In this document: positions 17,841-26,515 of the stretch, one piece after another
Layout of the letters: every line of letters starts with the position of its first letter
How positions within the stretch are numbered: position 1 is the stretch's first letter
NCBI RefSeq assembly: GCF_003841505.1
Contig: NZ_REGA01000011.1
Span: forward strand, 62,001 to 126,000
Direction of reading: 5' to 3'
Length of the DNA stretch: 64,000 nucleotides
Origin: Natrarchaeobius chitinivorans
GTDB taxonomy: Archaea; Halobacteriota; Halobacteria; Halobacteriales; Natrialbaceae
Position numbers and translations under genes: made by a program
Notes under the pieces: model-generated
Seen by the model: the letters and a program-made list of their open reading frames with translations, nothing else
Databases searched by the model: none
Told to the model about the DNA's origin: nothing

Positions 17841-18668
17841 ATGACACGAAAAGACCACTACTACAACAAGGCAAAACAGGAGGACTATCGCTCCCGATCG
17901 GCCTACAAGCTCAAACAGCTCGACGACCTCGAGAACGTCATCTCTGGCGGCGACACGGTCGTCGACCTCGGAGCCGCGCCCGGTGGCTGGCTGCAGGTCG
18001 CGGCCGAGAAAGTCGGTCCGGAGGGCAACGTCATCGGCGTCGACCTCCAGCGGATCAAAGACCTCGAGGATCCCGACCTGGCCGAACGCGTGGAGACGAT
18101 CCGCGGCGACATGACCGAAGATCGGACCCGCGAACGGGTCCTCGAGGCCGCGGGCGGTGACGTCGACGGGGACACCACTGGCCCGGACGCCTCCGGCGGT
18201 CCCGTCGACGCCGTCGTCTCCGACATGGCCCCCAACATGTCCGGCGAGTACTCGCTCGATCAGGCTCGGTCGCTCCACCTCGCTCGACAGGCGTTCGAAA
18301 CGGCTCTCGAGCTACTCGACACCGGCGGCGACTTCGTGGTGAAGGTCTTCGAGGGGCCCGACGTGGACGAGTTCCGGGCCGACGTCGGCGACGCGTTTCA
18401 GTACGTCCGCGCGACGACGCCCAAGGCCACCCGCGACGAATCCTCCGAGATCTACCTGATCGGCAAAGGGCGAATCACGGCCCCGATCGACGCGGGCGAC
18501 GAACTCGAGGTCGAGATCGTCGACGTCGGCGGCGAGGGCGACGGCATCGCCTCCATCGACGGCTATCGGCTGTTCGTCCCGGGAGCTGAGCAGGGAGAAA
18601 CCGTCACCGTCCGCGTCGAGGACGTCAAACCGAACTTCGGCTTCGCCCAGCGGATCGACCGGGACTGA
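17841..18668 (+). CDS. rlmE: 23S rRNA uridine-2'-O-methyltransferase with TRAM domain
   Basis: The 275-residue RrmJ/FtsJ-type enzyme methylates the ribose of a conserved uridine in 23S rRNA. Lys23 lies in the SRSAYKL motif, and the SAM site reads VVDLGAAPGGW at residues 40-50. DMAPNMSG and DFVVKVFEG supply the remaining catalytic Asp and Lys. Residues from about 205 form a TRAM-like RNA-binding domain, as in haloarchaeal homologues. Its 5' end is duplicated at 15,976. Its TGA stop lies in a TGATACGG motif like the termini of the family 1 repeats. Confidence 0.92.
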   Translation: MTRKDHYYNKAKQEDYRSRSAYKLKQLDDLENVISGGDTVVDLGAAPGGWLQVAAEKVGPEGNVIGVDLQRIKDLEDPDLAERVETIRGDMTEDRTRERVLEAAGGDVDGDTTGPDASGGPVDAVVSDMAPNMSGEYSLDQARSLHLARQAFETALELLDTGGDFVVKVFEGPDVDEFRADVGDAFQYVRATTPKATRDESSEIYLIGKGRITAPIDAGDELEVEIVDVGGEGDGIASIDGYRLFVPGAEQGETVTVRVEDVKPNFGFAQRIDRD

Positions 18669-18700
18669 TACGGACTCGCCCTGCTCTCGAGCGCTCGGGC

Positions 18701-18786
18701 TCATACGGATTACTGTAACTGTTTACCGGTGCACCCGCCGCCCGGGTCGCGGGTGCGCCGGCAATGACTTACAGTAAACCGTATCA
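18701..18786 (+). repeat. Family 1 palindrome, copy D
   Basis: It begins TCATACGGATTACTGTAA and ends TTACAGTAAACCGTATCA. Core arms CCGGTGCACCCGC and GCGGGTGCGCCGG pair with one mismatch. This is a different core from copy A with pairing kept. It lies between converging rlmE and a ribbon-helix-helix gene. Bases 18,784-18,786 are that gene's stop codon. Confidence 0.85.
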
Positions 18787-18960
18787 CTCCTCGGTCTCGA
18801 GGCGGTCGTGGCGCGCGTCGATCTCGTCTAAGATGTCGAGATTCTTGCGGATCGACGAGCGGATCGCGTCGCTTCTGTTGACGAACTTGCCGTCGTCGCC
18901 GACGTGATCGTCGAGGTCGTCGAGCAGTTCCTGGGGAATTTCGACGCTGATTTTGGGCAT
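18784..18960 (-). CDS. Ribbon-helix-helix DNA-binding protein, CdrS-like
   Basis: The 58-residue protein has a ribbon-helix-helix fold: the strand PKISVEIP, then the helix LLDDLDDHVG and NRSDAIRSSIRKNLDIL. The sequence resembles the haloarchaeal CdrS cell-division regulator, which normally sits before ftsZ2. No ftsZ gene is adjacent here, so the name is not given. The ATG at 18,958-18,960 starts MPKISVEI; an earlier in-frame start would only add an atypical extension. The stop is provided by repeat copy D. Confidence 0.7.
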   Translation of the reverse strand: MPKISVEIPQELLDDLDDHVGDDGKFVNRSDAIRSSIRKNLDILDEIDARHDRLETEE

Positions 18961-19055
18961 ACGCAGGCGTTCGAACGCCGGATGCATAATTCGTCCCGTC
19001 TCCGATTGCTACCCGAATTACGTCTCTCAGTAGAGATGAATACGGTCGCCGCCGG

Positions 19056-21389
19056 TCACCGACCGAGGAGCCCGTCCTCGAGGTTGGGGCCGCCGCCGCT
19101 GCCGCCGAAGAGCCGCCCGCCGGCGGTGAGCACGTAGAGGACGGCGAGCCCGAGGACGTAGGTTAGCGCGATAGGGATCGCAAACAGGAGCATCGTCAGA
19201 ATCCCCTTCGGACTCGCGACGGCCGCGACGACGAAGACGCCGACGACGACCGGCCGCCAGTGGGCGAGCATCGAGCGGTAGTTGACGATACCGCCGACGT
19301 GAAAGAGTGCCATCGTGACGATGATGTTAAACAGGAAGCCGATGCCGACGGTCGTGAAGATGACGAGCCAGAAGAAGCTACTGATCCGGTAGGAGACGAC
19401 CATTCCGTTGGTGATCGCATCGGAGACGAGATACGAGATGACCGCCGGCGCGATCCAGAAGAATCCGAGGTACGTACCGAACGCGAACCCGCCGAGCAGC
19501 GACCCGCCCCAGACGATGAATATCCGACGGTCGCCGTAGACCAATCCGCGCTCTTTCATCGCCGGCCAGGCGTAGTACAACACGAGCGGGAGAACGGCGA
19601 CGATCGCCGCGAGCACGCTCACCTTCACCTCGAAGATCAACACCTCGACCGGGTGGAGCGCGATGACGATGTCCATCTCCATGATGAGTTCACGAAACGT
19701 CAGCCCGACGGGGTCGACACCGTTGCGAAGCGCGACTTCCTCCAGAACGTACGGCGGGACCCGTGCGAGGAACGTCTCGAGCACCCGCCCGAGTCCGCCC
19801 ATGTAGAGCCAGAAGAACGTCCCGCCCATGACGATCATGAACAACCCGACGAGGCGGAACATCTTCGAGGTGAGGCTGTTGAAGACGAAGGCGATATCGT
19901 AGGCGTAGCCGCCGATGTCGTCCTCGGTCGTCTCCTCTTCGGTGAACGGATCGAGCATGCCGGCTGCGGTGCTCGCAAAGACGCTATCGTCTTCGCCGTC
20001 GGCCTGCGGCCCTGCGCTCGAGGGGGCTCCATCGCCTCCCGAGGCGTCGTCACCCGGCGTCTCACCGTCGCTTGCAGCTTCCTCCTGGAGTGTATCGAAC
20101 CGGTTCAGGATCGCCTGCGCCTTCGGCCGGTTGTCGTCGTACATCGCCTTCCGGGAGTACTCGAGGGCCTCCTCTTCTTCCATGGCGAGAAAGACCTGTG
20201 TCGGCACGTCCTCGATGTCGTCGGCCGCGAGCGTCTCGAAATCGACGTCGTCGGGATCGTCCGCGCGCCGGAGGTCGTCCTCGCGGGGGTAGACCGGGGC
20301 CTGCAACACCCGGGCGGTGTAGCCAAACAGGATGACGAGCCCGACGCCGGCGGCGATGGCCAGTCCGACCGCGACGTCGCCGAGGAGGCCGTACTCGATT
20401 GCGATCGCCTCGAGGGTTCCGCCGTCTTGTGGCCGGACGTACTCCGGGAACAGCGGGTAGATCGACTCCTCCATGTACTCGAATCCGCCCTGATTGACGA
20501 ACGCGGCTGTCGCGGCGGTGACGACCGTCAGTGCGCCAACGAACCGGACGACGATCTGCTTGATGTGACCGGCACCCGTGCCGTCGCTTTCGGCGGCCCC
20601 GCGCCGGCGGACGTTCGTGACGACTTTCGCCAGCCCGAGGCTGAAGACGTAGAGGGCGACCATCGGCATCGCCCACATGACGAGCGTCAGCGGGTCCGGT
20701 GGCGAGAACAGCGCGCCGAAGACGGTGACGCCGACGATGGCGTGTCGCCACTTGTCCCGGAACGTCTCGTAGGGGACGATCTCGGTGTAGGCGAGTACGC
20801 CCATGAGCAGGGGCAACTGGGCGGCGAGCCCGAACGACAGCGTCAACAGCGCGATGAACTCGGTGAACTCGGTGATACCGAAGCTGGGTTTGACGCCCGC
20901 ACTGACGGCGTTCGACGCCAGGAAATCGAAGGCGTACGGAAAGAAGATGGTGTAGGCGTAGACGACGCCGACACAGAACAGGACGAGCGAACTCGCAGCG
21001 AAGCTGGCGAGGTAGGCCTTGGAGATCGGGACGGCACTATCGTACCCTCGTCGTCGTAACGCGTTCCGTGAGAGGTACAACAGGGCGGGAATCGCCACCA
21101 GTATCCCTACGAAGATGCCGATCTTGGCCTGTAACAGGATGACTTCGAACGGAGTCCTCGTGATGAGATCGGTCGAATCGGCGACGTACGGTTCCATCTC
21201 GGCTTTCGCCGTCGCCTCGAGGAAGTCCCAGATCCAGATCCGCAGGGCGTAGAAGGTGCCGATGAATCCGATGACGAAGACGATAAACACCTTCTGGAGG
21301 TGGGTCTGCGCGCTCGAGAGTAGCGTGCCGAGGGTCTCCCGACCGCTCGCGACGGCCTGGATAGTATCCTCGCCGACGGCAGAACTCAT
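19056..21389 (-). CDS. tatCt: Double-length Tat translocase subunit TatCt
   Basis: The 777-residue polytopic protein contains two TatC-like halves joined by a hydrophilic acidic linker of about 120 residues. This is the TatCt form found only in haloarchaea, which export most secreted proteins folded through the Tat pathway. The first half shows AQTHLQKVFIVFVIGF and FSPPDPLTLVMWAMP, the second MEMDIVIALHPVEVLIFEVK and ASPKGILTMLLFAIP. It is divergent from tatCo, with 150 bases between them. The ATG at MSSAVGED is used; an extension upstream would not look coding. Confidence 0.92.
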   Translation of the reverse strand: MSSAVGEDTIQAVASGRETLGTLLSSAQTHLQKVFIVFVIGFIGTFYALRIWIWDFLEATAKAEMEPYVADSTDLITRTPFEVILLQAKIGIFVGILVAIPALLYLSRNALRRRGYDSAVPISKAYLASFAASSLVLFCVGVVYAYTIFFPYAFDFLASNAVSAGVKPSFGITEFTEFIALLTLSFGLAAQLPLLMGVLAYTEIVPYETFRDKWRHAIVGVTVFGALFSPPDPLTLVMWAMPMVALYVFSLGLAKVVTNVRRRGAAESDGTGAGHIKQIVVRFVGALTVVTAATAAFVNQGGFEYMEESIYPLFPEYVRPQDGGTLEAIAIEYGLLGDVAVGLAIAAGVGLVILFGYTARVLQAPVYPREDDLRRADDPDDVDFETLAADDIEDVPTQVFLAMEEEEALEYSRKAMYDDNRPKAQAILNRFDTLQEEAASDGETPGDDASGGDGAPSSAGPQADGEDDSVFASTAAGMLDPFTEEETTEDDIGGYAYDIAFVFNSLTSKMFRLVGLFMIVMGGTFFWLYMGGLGRVLETFLARVPPYVLEEVALRNGVDPVGLTFRELIMEMDIVIALHPVEVLIFEVKVSVLAAIVAVLPLVLYYAWPAMKERGLVYGDRRIFIVWGGSLLGGFAFGTYLGFFWIAPAVISYLVSDAITNGMVVSYRISSFFWLVIFTTVGIGFLFNIIVTMALFHVGGIVNYRSMLAHWRPVVVGVFVVAAVASPKGILTMLLFAIPIALTYVLGLAVLYVLTAGGRLFGGSGGGPNLEDGLLGR

Positions 21390-21540
21390 TTTGCTGTCTC
21401 TGGTTAACTGACATCCGGTTATCAACCTTTCGAGTAGACGATGGCACCGCCGACGAGTCGACGTTCGCTCGCCTTGTCACTCTCCATCGGTGCTCGTAAG
21501 AAAAAGGCCTATAACTGGCGGCCTATCTATATCCCGATAG

Positions 21541-22689
21541 ATGTCGGAGGAGCCGGCGGACGAGGGGAACCCCGAGGATCCCGAAGCGTCGCGTACGAGC
21601 CCCGACGAGAGCGAGGTATCGGACGAGCGCGGGCCATCGGACGGCCCTGAATCATCCGCCGGCCAGGAGTCGTCGGAAGCGGACCTGGAATCGTCGGAAG
21701 CGGACCTGGAATCGTCGGAAGCGGACCTGGAATCGTCGGAAGCGGACCTGGAATCGTCGGAAGCGGACCAGGAGCCGGCGGAGACAGACCAGGAGCCGGC
21801 GGAGACAGACCAGGAGCCGGCGGAGACAGACCAGGAATCGTCGGCCAGTGAGCCGCCGCTCGAGACCGACGGCGAGGGCGTCGTCGGAGGTGGTCACGAG
21901 CCCGACGCCGCCGAGCCGTCGTATCCCGATCCTGCCGACGACGACATCGGCGGGATCTCGACGCCGCCGGACGACGAGGAGATGCCGCTGGCGGATCACA
22001 TCGAGGAGATGGTGTTGCGACTCGCCGTCGTCTTCCTCGTCGGCGCGGCCGGTACGGCGATCGGATTGCTGTGGGCATCACAGACGATCGAGCACGTCTG
22101 GCTCAACGTCTTTCCCTACGAGATCGAGCAGGTTCCGCCGCCACACGTCTACCATCCGCTCGAGCTGTGGCTGACCCGGATCAAACTGTCTGCGCTCCTG
22201 GGAATCATGCTCGCGCTTCCCATGCTCGTCTACCAGTGTTACCTGTTCATGCGTCCCGGGTTGTACCCGAACGAACGGAAGTACTACCTCGCGGCGGTGC
22301 CCACGAGCGTCATACTGGCGGGCGTCGGAATGCTGTTTTCGTACGTGCTCGTCCTGCCGATTCTCTTCCAGTACTTCACGTTCTACGCGGAGGGGAGTGC
22401 GGGTATCGCGTACGCGCTCGGCGAAACGTTCGACATGATCATCACGCTCACCGGTCTCCTCGCGGTCGTCTTCCAGATCCCGCTTTTTATCATGCTCGCG
22501 ATCATGATGGGCGTCACGACGCGACGCTGGCTCGCCGACAAGCGACTGTACTTCTGGGCGGCCTTCGCGGGGCTGTCGTTCATGTTCGCGTTCGATCCGA
22601 CCGGGATGGCACCGATCCTCGTCGCGATCACGATGATCTTCCTGTTCGAGGGGACGCTCCTGGTCCTGAAGTGGGTCGGCCGGGAGTGA
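21541..22689 (+). CDS. tatCo: Twin-arginine translocase subunit TatCo
   Basis: The 382-residue protein carries a single TatC domain from about residue 145: MPLADHIEEMVLRLAVVFLV opens it, then HPLELWLTRIKLS and FDPTGMAPILVAITMI in later helices (six TM in total). It recognises the twin-arginine signal of exported proteins. The first 140 residues are acidic and disordered, and they include eight in-frame copies of a seven-residue repeat (residues 43-98). It is transcribed away from tatCt. Confidence 0.93.
   Translation: MSEEPADEGNPEDPEASRTSPDESEVSDERGPSDGPESSAGQESSEADLESSEADLESSEADLESSEADLESSEADQEPAETDQEPAETDQEPAETDQESSASEPPLETDGEGVVGGGHEPDAAEPSYPDPADDDIGGISTPPDDEEMPLADHIEEMVLRLAVVFLVGAAGTAIGLLWASQTIEHVWLNVFPYEIEQVPPPHVYHPLELWLTRIKLSALLGIMLALPMLVYQCYLFMRPGLYPNERKYYLAAVPTSVILAGVGMLFSYVLVLPILFQYFTFYAEGSAGIAYALGETFDMIITLTGLLAVVFQIPLFIMLAIMMGVTTRRWLADKRLYFWAAFAGLSFMFAFDPTGMAPILVAITMIFLFEGTLLVLKWVGRE
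21667..21834 (+). repeat. In-frame 21-bp minisatellite in tatCo
   Basis: Eight 21-base units encode ESSEADL or ESSEADQ (five units) followed by EPAETDQ (three units). Because each unit is a whole number of codons, copy number can change without a frameshift. The repeats lie in the disordered N-terminal extension and not in the membrane domain. Confidence 0.92.
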
Positions 22690-22835
22690 TACCGTCGGAC
22701 AGCAACCCGTTAGACATCGGTTACGGATTCGCGGCCGTCTCCGATGTCGACGGCCACACGAGGGGACCGCTCTTCGAATACTCCGTATAAGAGACTGCCA
22801 GCCTGAACCGCTGTGACGGGCTGAACTGTGTTATC

Positions 22836-23966
22836 TCACTCGAGCCGATCCAGCACGGCGTCTTTCTCGTAGGACAGCGACAGCGAGCGCGAGCGGCCGC
22901 GGCCGTCGACTTCCGTGTACTCGGCGTCGATCAGCCCCAGTTGGTCGAGTTTGTTGACGATCTCGGAGTAGCGGGTGTAGCCGAGGTCGGTCTGCTCGTG
23001 GAACGTCTCGTAGACGTCGCCGGCCTGATCGCCGTCCTTGTGGGCGATCACCTCGAGCAGCGTCCGTTCGGTGTCGGCGAGCCCCGAGAGCGACCGCGAG
23101 AGGTTGATGTACTTCGATTTCTCGTAGGCCTCCTCGACGTCCTGTCGCTCGACGGTTCGGCTCGCCCGCATCTCGGCGTTGAGTCCGGCCCGCCGCAACA
23201 GGTCGATTCCGACTCGAAGATCGCCGCTGTCGGCGGTAAGTTCTGCGACGTACTCGAGGGTGTCCCGGGCGATGACGTCGTCGTGAAACCCACGCCGCAC
23301 TCGTTCGTCGAGGATGTCGACGATTTCGGGCTCGTCGTAGACGGGGAAGTAGACGTCCTCGGGCCGGAAGACGCTCTGTACCCGCGAGTCGAGTTCGTCG
23401 ATCACGTTCAGGGTGGGATCGGACGAAACGACGATGACGCCAATCTTCGCGCCCGGATGCTCCTCGTGAGCGCGCAACAGCGAGTAAAGCGTGTCTGAGG
23501 CCTCGTTTTCGTAGAAGAGGTAGTTGACGTCGTCGAGAGCGACGACCAGCACCCGATCCTCCTCGACGAGTTTCTCCGCGATCTGGCCGAACAATTTTTT
23601 AAACGAGATACCCGACGACGGGGGCTCGTAATCGAACGTTCCCTCGAACAGTCGCGAGAACACCGAGTATCGGGTCGCGTTCACCTGACAGTTGACCCGG
23701 ATCGTCCGGATCTCGCTGGTCTGTGCGCCGACTTCGTCGAACAGCTTCTGGATGGACGTGGTCTTCCCGGTACCGGGGGGACCGCGAACCATCACGTTGA
23801 GCGGACGCGAGCCTCGAACCGCCGGACGAAGCGCGTACGTCAGGCTCTCAGTCTGGCTCTCGCGGTGTTTGAACGTCTCGGGAACGTAGTCGATTTCGAA
23901 GACGTGTTCGTTCCGGAACACGGACTCGTCCCACGACAACATCCCCCCGTCGGGGTCGTCTGCCAT
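22836..23966 (-). CDS. Orc1/Cdc6-family AAA+ ATPase
   Basis: The 376-residue protein has the AAA+ Walker A motif GPPGTGKTT (from residue 62), Walker B VVALDDVN, and the sensor region FRPEDVYFPVYDEPEI. A C-terminal winged helix follows (TEVDGRGRSRSLSLSYEKDA). Members bind origin recognition boxes and load the MCM helicase, but haloarchaea carry many paralogues, some not at origins. I saw no repeated origin-recognition sequences next to this copy. A GTG twelve bases upstream is an alternative start. Confidence 0.9.
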   Translation of the reverse strand: MADDPDGGMLSWDESVFRNEHVFEIDYVPETFKHRESQTESLTYALRPAVRGSRPLNVMVRGPPGTGKTTSIQKLFDEVGAQTSEIRTIRVNCQVNATRYSVFSRLFEGTFDYEPPSSGISFKKLFGQIAEKLVEEDRVLVVALDDVNYLFYENEASDTLYSLLRAHEEHPGAKIGVIVVSSDPTLNVIDELDSRVQSVFRPEDVYFPVYDEPEIVDILDERVRRGFHDDVIARDTLEYVAELTADSGDLRVGIDLLRRAGLNAEMRASRTVERQDVEEAYEKSKYINLSRSLSGLADTERTLLEVIAHKDGDQAGDVYETFHEQTDLGYTRYSEIVNKLDQLGLIDAEYTEVDGRGRSRSLSLSYEKDAVLDRLE

Positions 23967-24037
23967 CACTTTCACCACGCTGTCGTAGCTACTTAGTTGT
24001 TCGCCGTGTCGGCCTCAGACGGGGTCGACCCGGTGGC

Positions 24038-24205
24038 TTACGCGGGTTCGACGCGATCGATGTTCCGTTCGAGGTCGACCGGCGCGATCCGTCCGCGGTG
24101 AGCCGTCCGGACGTGTGCCCGAACGAGTCGCTGTACCTCCTCGCTACTGCTCGAGCGGACGAGAAACTGACACCCTCCGTTCGAACACTCGAACTGGTAG
24201 GCCAT
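24038..24205 (-). CDS. DUF1059 small protein
   Basis: The 55-residue product MAYQFECSNGGCQFLVRSSS continues with EEVQRLVRAHVRTAHRG. The layout, with paired Cys then a conserved HV-x3-H, matches the DUF1059 family. The family's function is unknown; the Cys and His pairs could bind zinc. It lies between the Orc1 and MutS genes on the same strand. Confidence 0.75.
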   Translation of the reverse strand: MAYQFECSNGGCQFLVRSSSSEEVQRLVRAHVRTAHRGRIAPVDLERNIDRVEPA

Positions 24206-24271
24206 ACCGTACCGAACGGCGCGTCGCCGGGAAGTGGTTACACTTGCACACGGAGGTGTGCGGGTGGTGGC

Positions 24272-26434
24272 TCACTCGAATTTCTCGAGCAAGCGATCGT
24301 AGAATCCGGGAACGGACTCGCCTCGAACGTCGCCGCCGTTGGCCGCGATCGGCTCGTCGTCGGCCTCCTCCGCCAGCTTCTCGACGATCAACTCCGGCGT
24401 GGACCGGGCGAGGTGGTCTTTTACCGGCGAGCGGTTCACCTCGAGTTCGCCGTCGATCAGTCCGACGGCCTCGATGCCGTCGACGGTGACGTCGAAGCCA
24501 GCCATCTCCCGAATTTCGTCGGCGAGGTGGGAGACGAACACGGCCGTCGCCCCGTTTTCGGACAGCGCCTCGAGTATCCCGGCGATGATCTTCGCCGACG
24601 CGCCGGGTTCGGTGATGCTCTCGAGTTCGTCGACCAGGACGAGCGATCCCGCGCCGCGGTCGGCGAGCGTCGCGAACTCCCGGACGGTCGACTCGAACGC
24701 GCCCGCGTCGAGGGTCCCCTGGGTCTTGGCGTGGTAGTGAAGCGAATCGAACCGGCGCAGTCGAACCCGCTCCGCCGGAACCGGCAGCCCCATGTGCGCG
24801 AGGACGACGACGCTCGCGACCAGATCCAGCGTCGAGGTCTTCCCGCCGCTGTTGACTCCCGACAGCAGGGCGACGCCGCCGACCCCGTAGTCGACGGGAT
24901 CGATTCGCTCGAGCGGTTCGTCCAGAAGCGGGGAGCGTCCCCCTTCGATCTCGAACCCGGTCTCGCGGGGCCCAGCGTCGGCGTCGATCCCGTCACCGTC
25001 AGGGGCATCCTCGCTCACCCCGTTGTCACCGCTCACCCCGTCGTCACCGCTCACTCCGTCGTCGTCACCGCTCACCCCGTTGCCACTTCTCATTTCGCCG
25101 TCCCAGACGAACTCCGGCATCGTACAGCCGAAGTCCGCGGCGAACCTCGCGATCGCGAGTTCGACGTCGAACTCGAGTGCGTCCTGGACGAGCTGGCGCG
25201 CGTGATCGCGCTGGTCGGCCAGATCGGCCGCGAGATCGCGCTTGAGCCGGTCGGCTCGACGCTCCCTCGCGCCGGTCAGTTCCTCCCGAAGCCGACCCAG
25301 CGGCTCCTCCTCTCGTTCGACCGGAAACGTCGGCTCGTCGGCGAAGATCCGGCGGGCGATCTCGGCTTCCCCGGACTCGAGGTCGAGCGACTCGATCAGG
25401 TGCTCGCGGGCGGCCGTGACGGCTGCCGCGTACTCGTCGGAGAGCTCCCGCGAGAGCAACGAATCGACGCCCGCCCCGCGTTCGACCAGCGAGAGCAGGT
25501 CGGCCCCTTCGATCGTGACGTCCTCCTCGCGAATCGCTTCCCTGAGGTGGTCGTTGGCGACGCTCTCGGCCGTTCCGACCGCGGCGTCGAGGTCGTCGAC
25601 CGCTGTCGCGAGCCGATCGAGTTCGTCGTCGCCCGCGACCGTCCCGTCCGTCTCGAGGCGCGAAAGGGCGTCTTCGAGGCCCTCGAGATCGCAATCCGTC
25701 TCGAGGCCGGCGTGGCGGTGGACGTCGATCGCGGCCGTAATCGCGTCCCGGTTGCGCGCGAAGAAGGCCAGCGGTCGCTCCGGAACGGTTTCGGCGGGGG
25801 TTTCAAGCGCGTCGGGTTCGACCCGGACGTCGCCTTCGACGGTCACGCCGGCGAACGATTCGTCGATGGCGACCACCGTCGAGTACCCCCGGGCGAGTTC
25901 GGCCAGCCCCTGTGCGTCCTCGACGATCTCGACCGAAAGCTCCGGAATCGCCTCGCGAGCCTCGCTGTAGCGTTCGGCGTCGGTCGTCGCGAGACACCGC
26001 TCGCGAACGCGAACGTCGCGCGGACGATCGAGCGACGAGACGCCCTCGAGCGCGTCGAGGACGTCGGGGTTCGGCTCGCGCTCGAGGGCGTCTGCGGCGA
26101 ACGCCCGAACGTCTTCGATGCGTGACTGTCGGGGACTCGGAAAGATCGTCTCGAGTCGCTGGGCCGCGTAGTCGGTGACCGTCCGATCGGCGAGCAACTC
26201 GAGGAGTTCGCGGTAGATCTCGCGGGCGCGATCGGTCGCGAGGAAGCCGCCGGGATCGTCGTGCTCGCGTCGAATCGCCGCGCGCGCGATCCGGGCGGCC
26301 CGCCCCCGACTGATCCCCGGTGCGTTCGCGATCGCCGCGACGTCCCCCGTTCGCAGCGCTCGCTCGGGATCGTCGAGTTCGGCCAGCGCACGGGCGGTCT
26401 TCTCGCCGACGCCCGGAATCGACTCGAGGTCCAT
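24272..26434 (-). CDS. MutS-family mismatch-repair-like ATPase with helix-hairpin-helix N-terminus
   Basis: The 720-residue protein starts with a helix-hairpin-helix (IPGVGEKTARALAEL, then GISRGRAARIA). A core region follows, and the MutS ATPase domain has Walker A GVNSGGKTST near residues 525-535 and Walker B SLVLVDELES. It lacks the mismatch-reading domain I of MutS1, so it belongs with MutS5/MutS2-like proteins whose role may be recombination and not mismatch repair. A disordered insert near residues 460-480 holds four copies of a GVSGDD-type repeat. Confidence 0.85.
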   Translation of the reverse strand: MDLESIPGVGEKTARALAELDDPERALRTGDVAAIANAPGISRGRAARIARAAIRREHDDPGGFLATDRAREIYRELLELLADRTVTDYAAQRLETIFPSPRQSRIEDVRAFAADALEREPNPDVLDALEGVSSLDRPRDVRVRERCLATTDAERYSEAREAIPELSVEIVEDAQGLAELARGYSTVVAIDESFAGVTVEGDVRVEPDALETPAETVPERPLAFFARNRDAITAAIDVHRHAGLETDCDLEGLEDALSRLETDGTVAGDDELDRLATAVDDLDAAVGTAESVANDHLREAIREEDVTIEGADLLSLVERGAGVDSLLSRELSDEYAAAVTAAREHLIESLDLESGEAEIARRIFADEPTFPVEREEEPLGRLREELTGARERRADRLKRDLAADLADQRDHARQLVQDALEFDVELAIARFAADFGCTMPEFVWDGEMRSGNGVSGDDDGVSGDDGVSGDNGVSEDAPDGDGIDADAGPRETGFEIEGGRSPLLDEPLERIDPVDYGVGGVALLSGVNSGGKTSTLDLVASVVVLAHMGLPVPAERVRLRRFDSLHYHAKTQGTLDAGAFESTVREFATLADRGAGSLVLVDELESITEPGASAKIIAGILEALSENGATAVFVSHLADEIREMAGFDVTVDGIEAVGLIDGELEVNRSPVKDHLARSTPELIVEKLAEEADDEPIAANGGDVRGESVPGFYDRLLEKFE

Positions 26435-26515
26435 TGCTTCTCGAGCGGCGTATCAAACCCCAGTGAGAAAAAGTTCCCGCCCGGCTTTTTCGCCTTCCGC
26501 GTGCTACCGTCGTGC

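Noticed and set aside
18784-18960. Naming the RHH gene cdrS
   Set aside because: The sequence is similar from memory, but the diagnostic ftsZ2 neighbour is missing.
22690-24040. Replication origin beside orc1/cdc6
   Set aside because: No repeated ORB-like motifs or AT-rich unwinding region was seen on either side of the gene.
24098-26125. 675-codon frame antisense to the MutS-family gene
   Set aside because: The minus strand has Walker motifs and a helix-hairpin-helix; the plus frame is a shadow.
26261-26515. Upstream extension of the SagB-type gene
   Set aside because: The extra 85 residues overlap the MutS start region and look non-coding; ATG 26,516 starts the typical domain.
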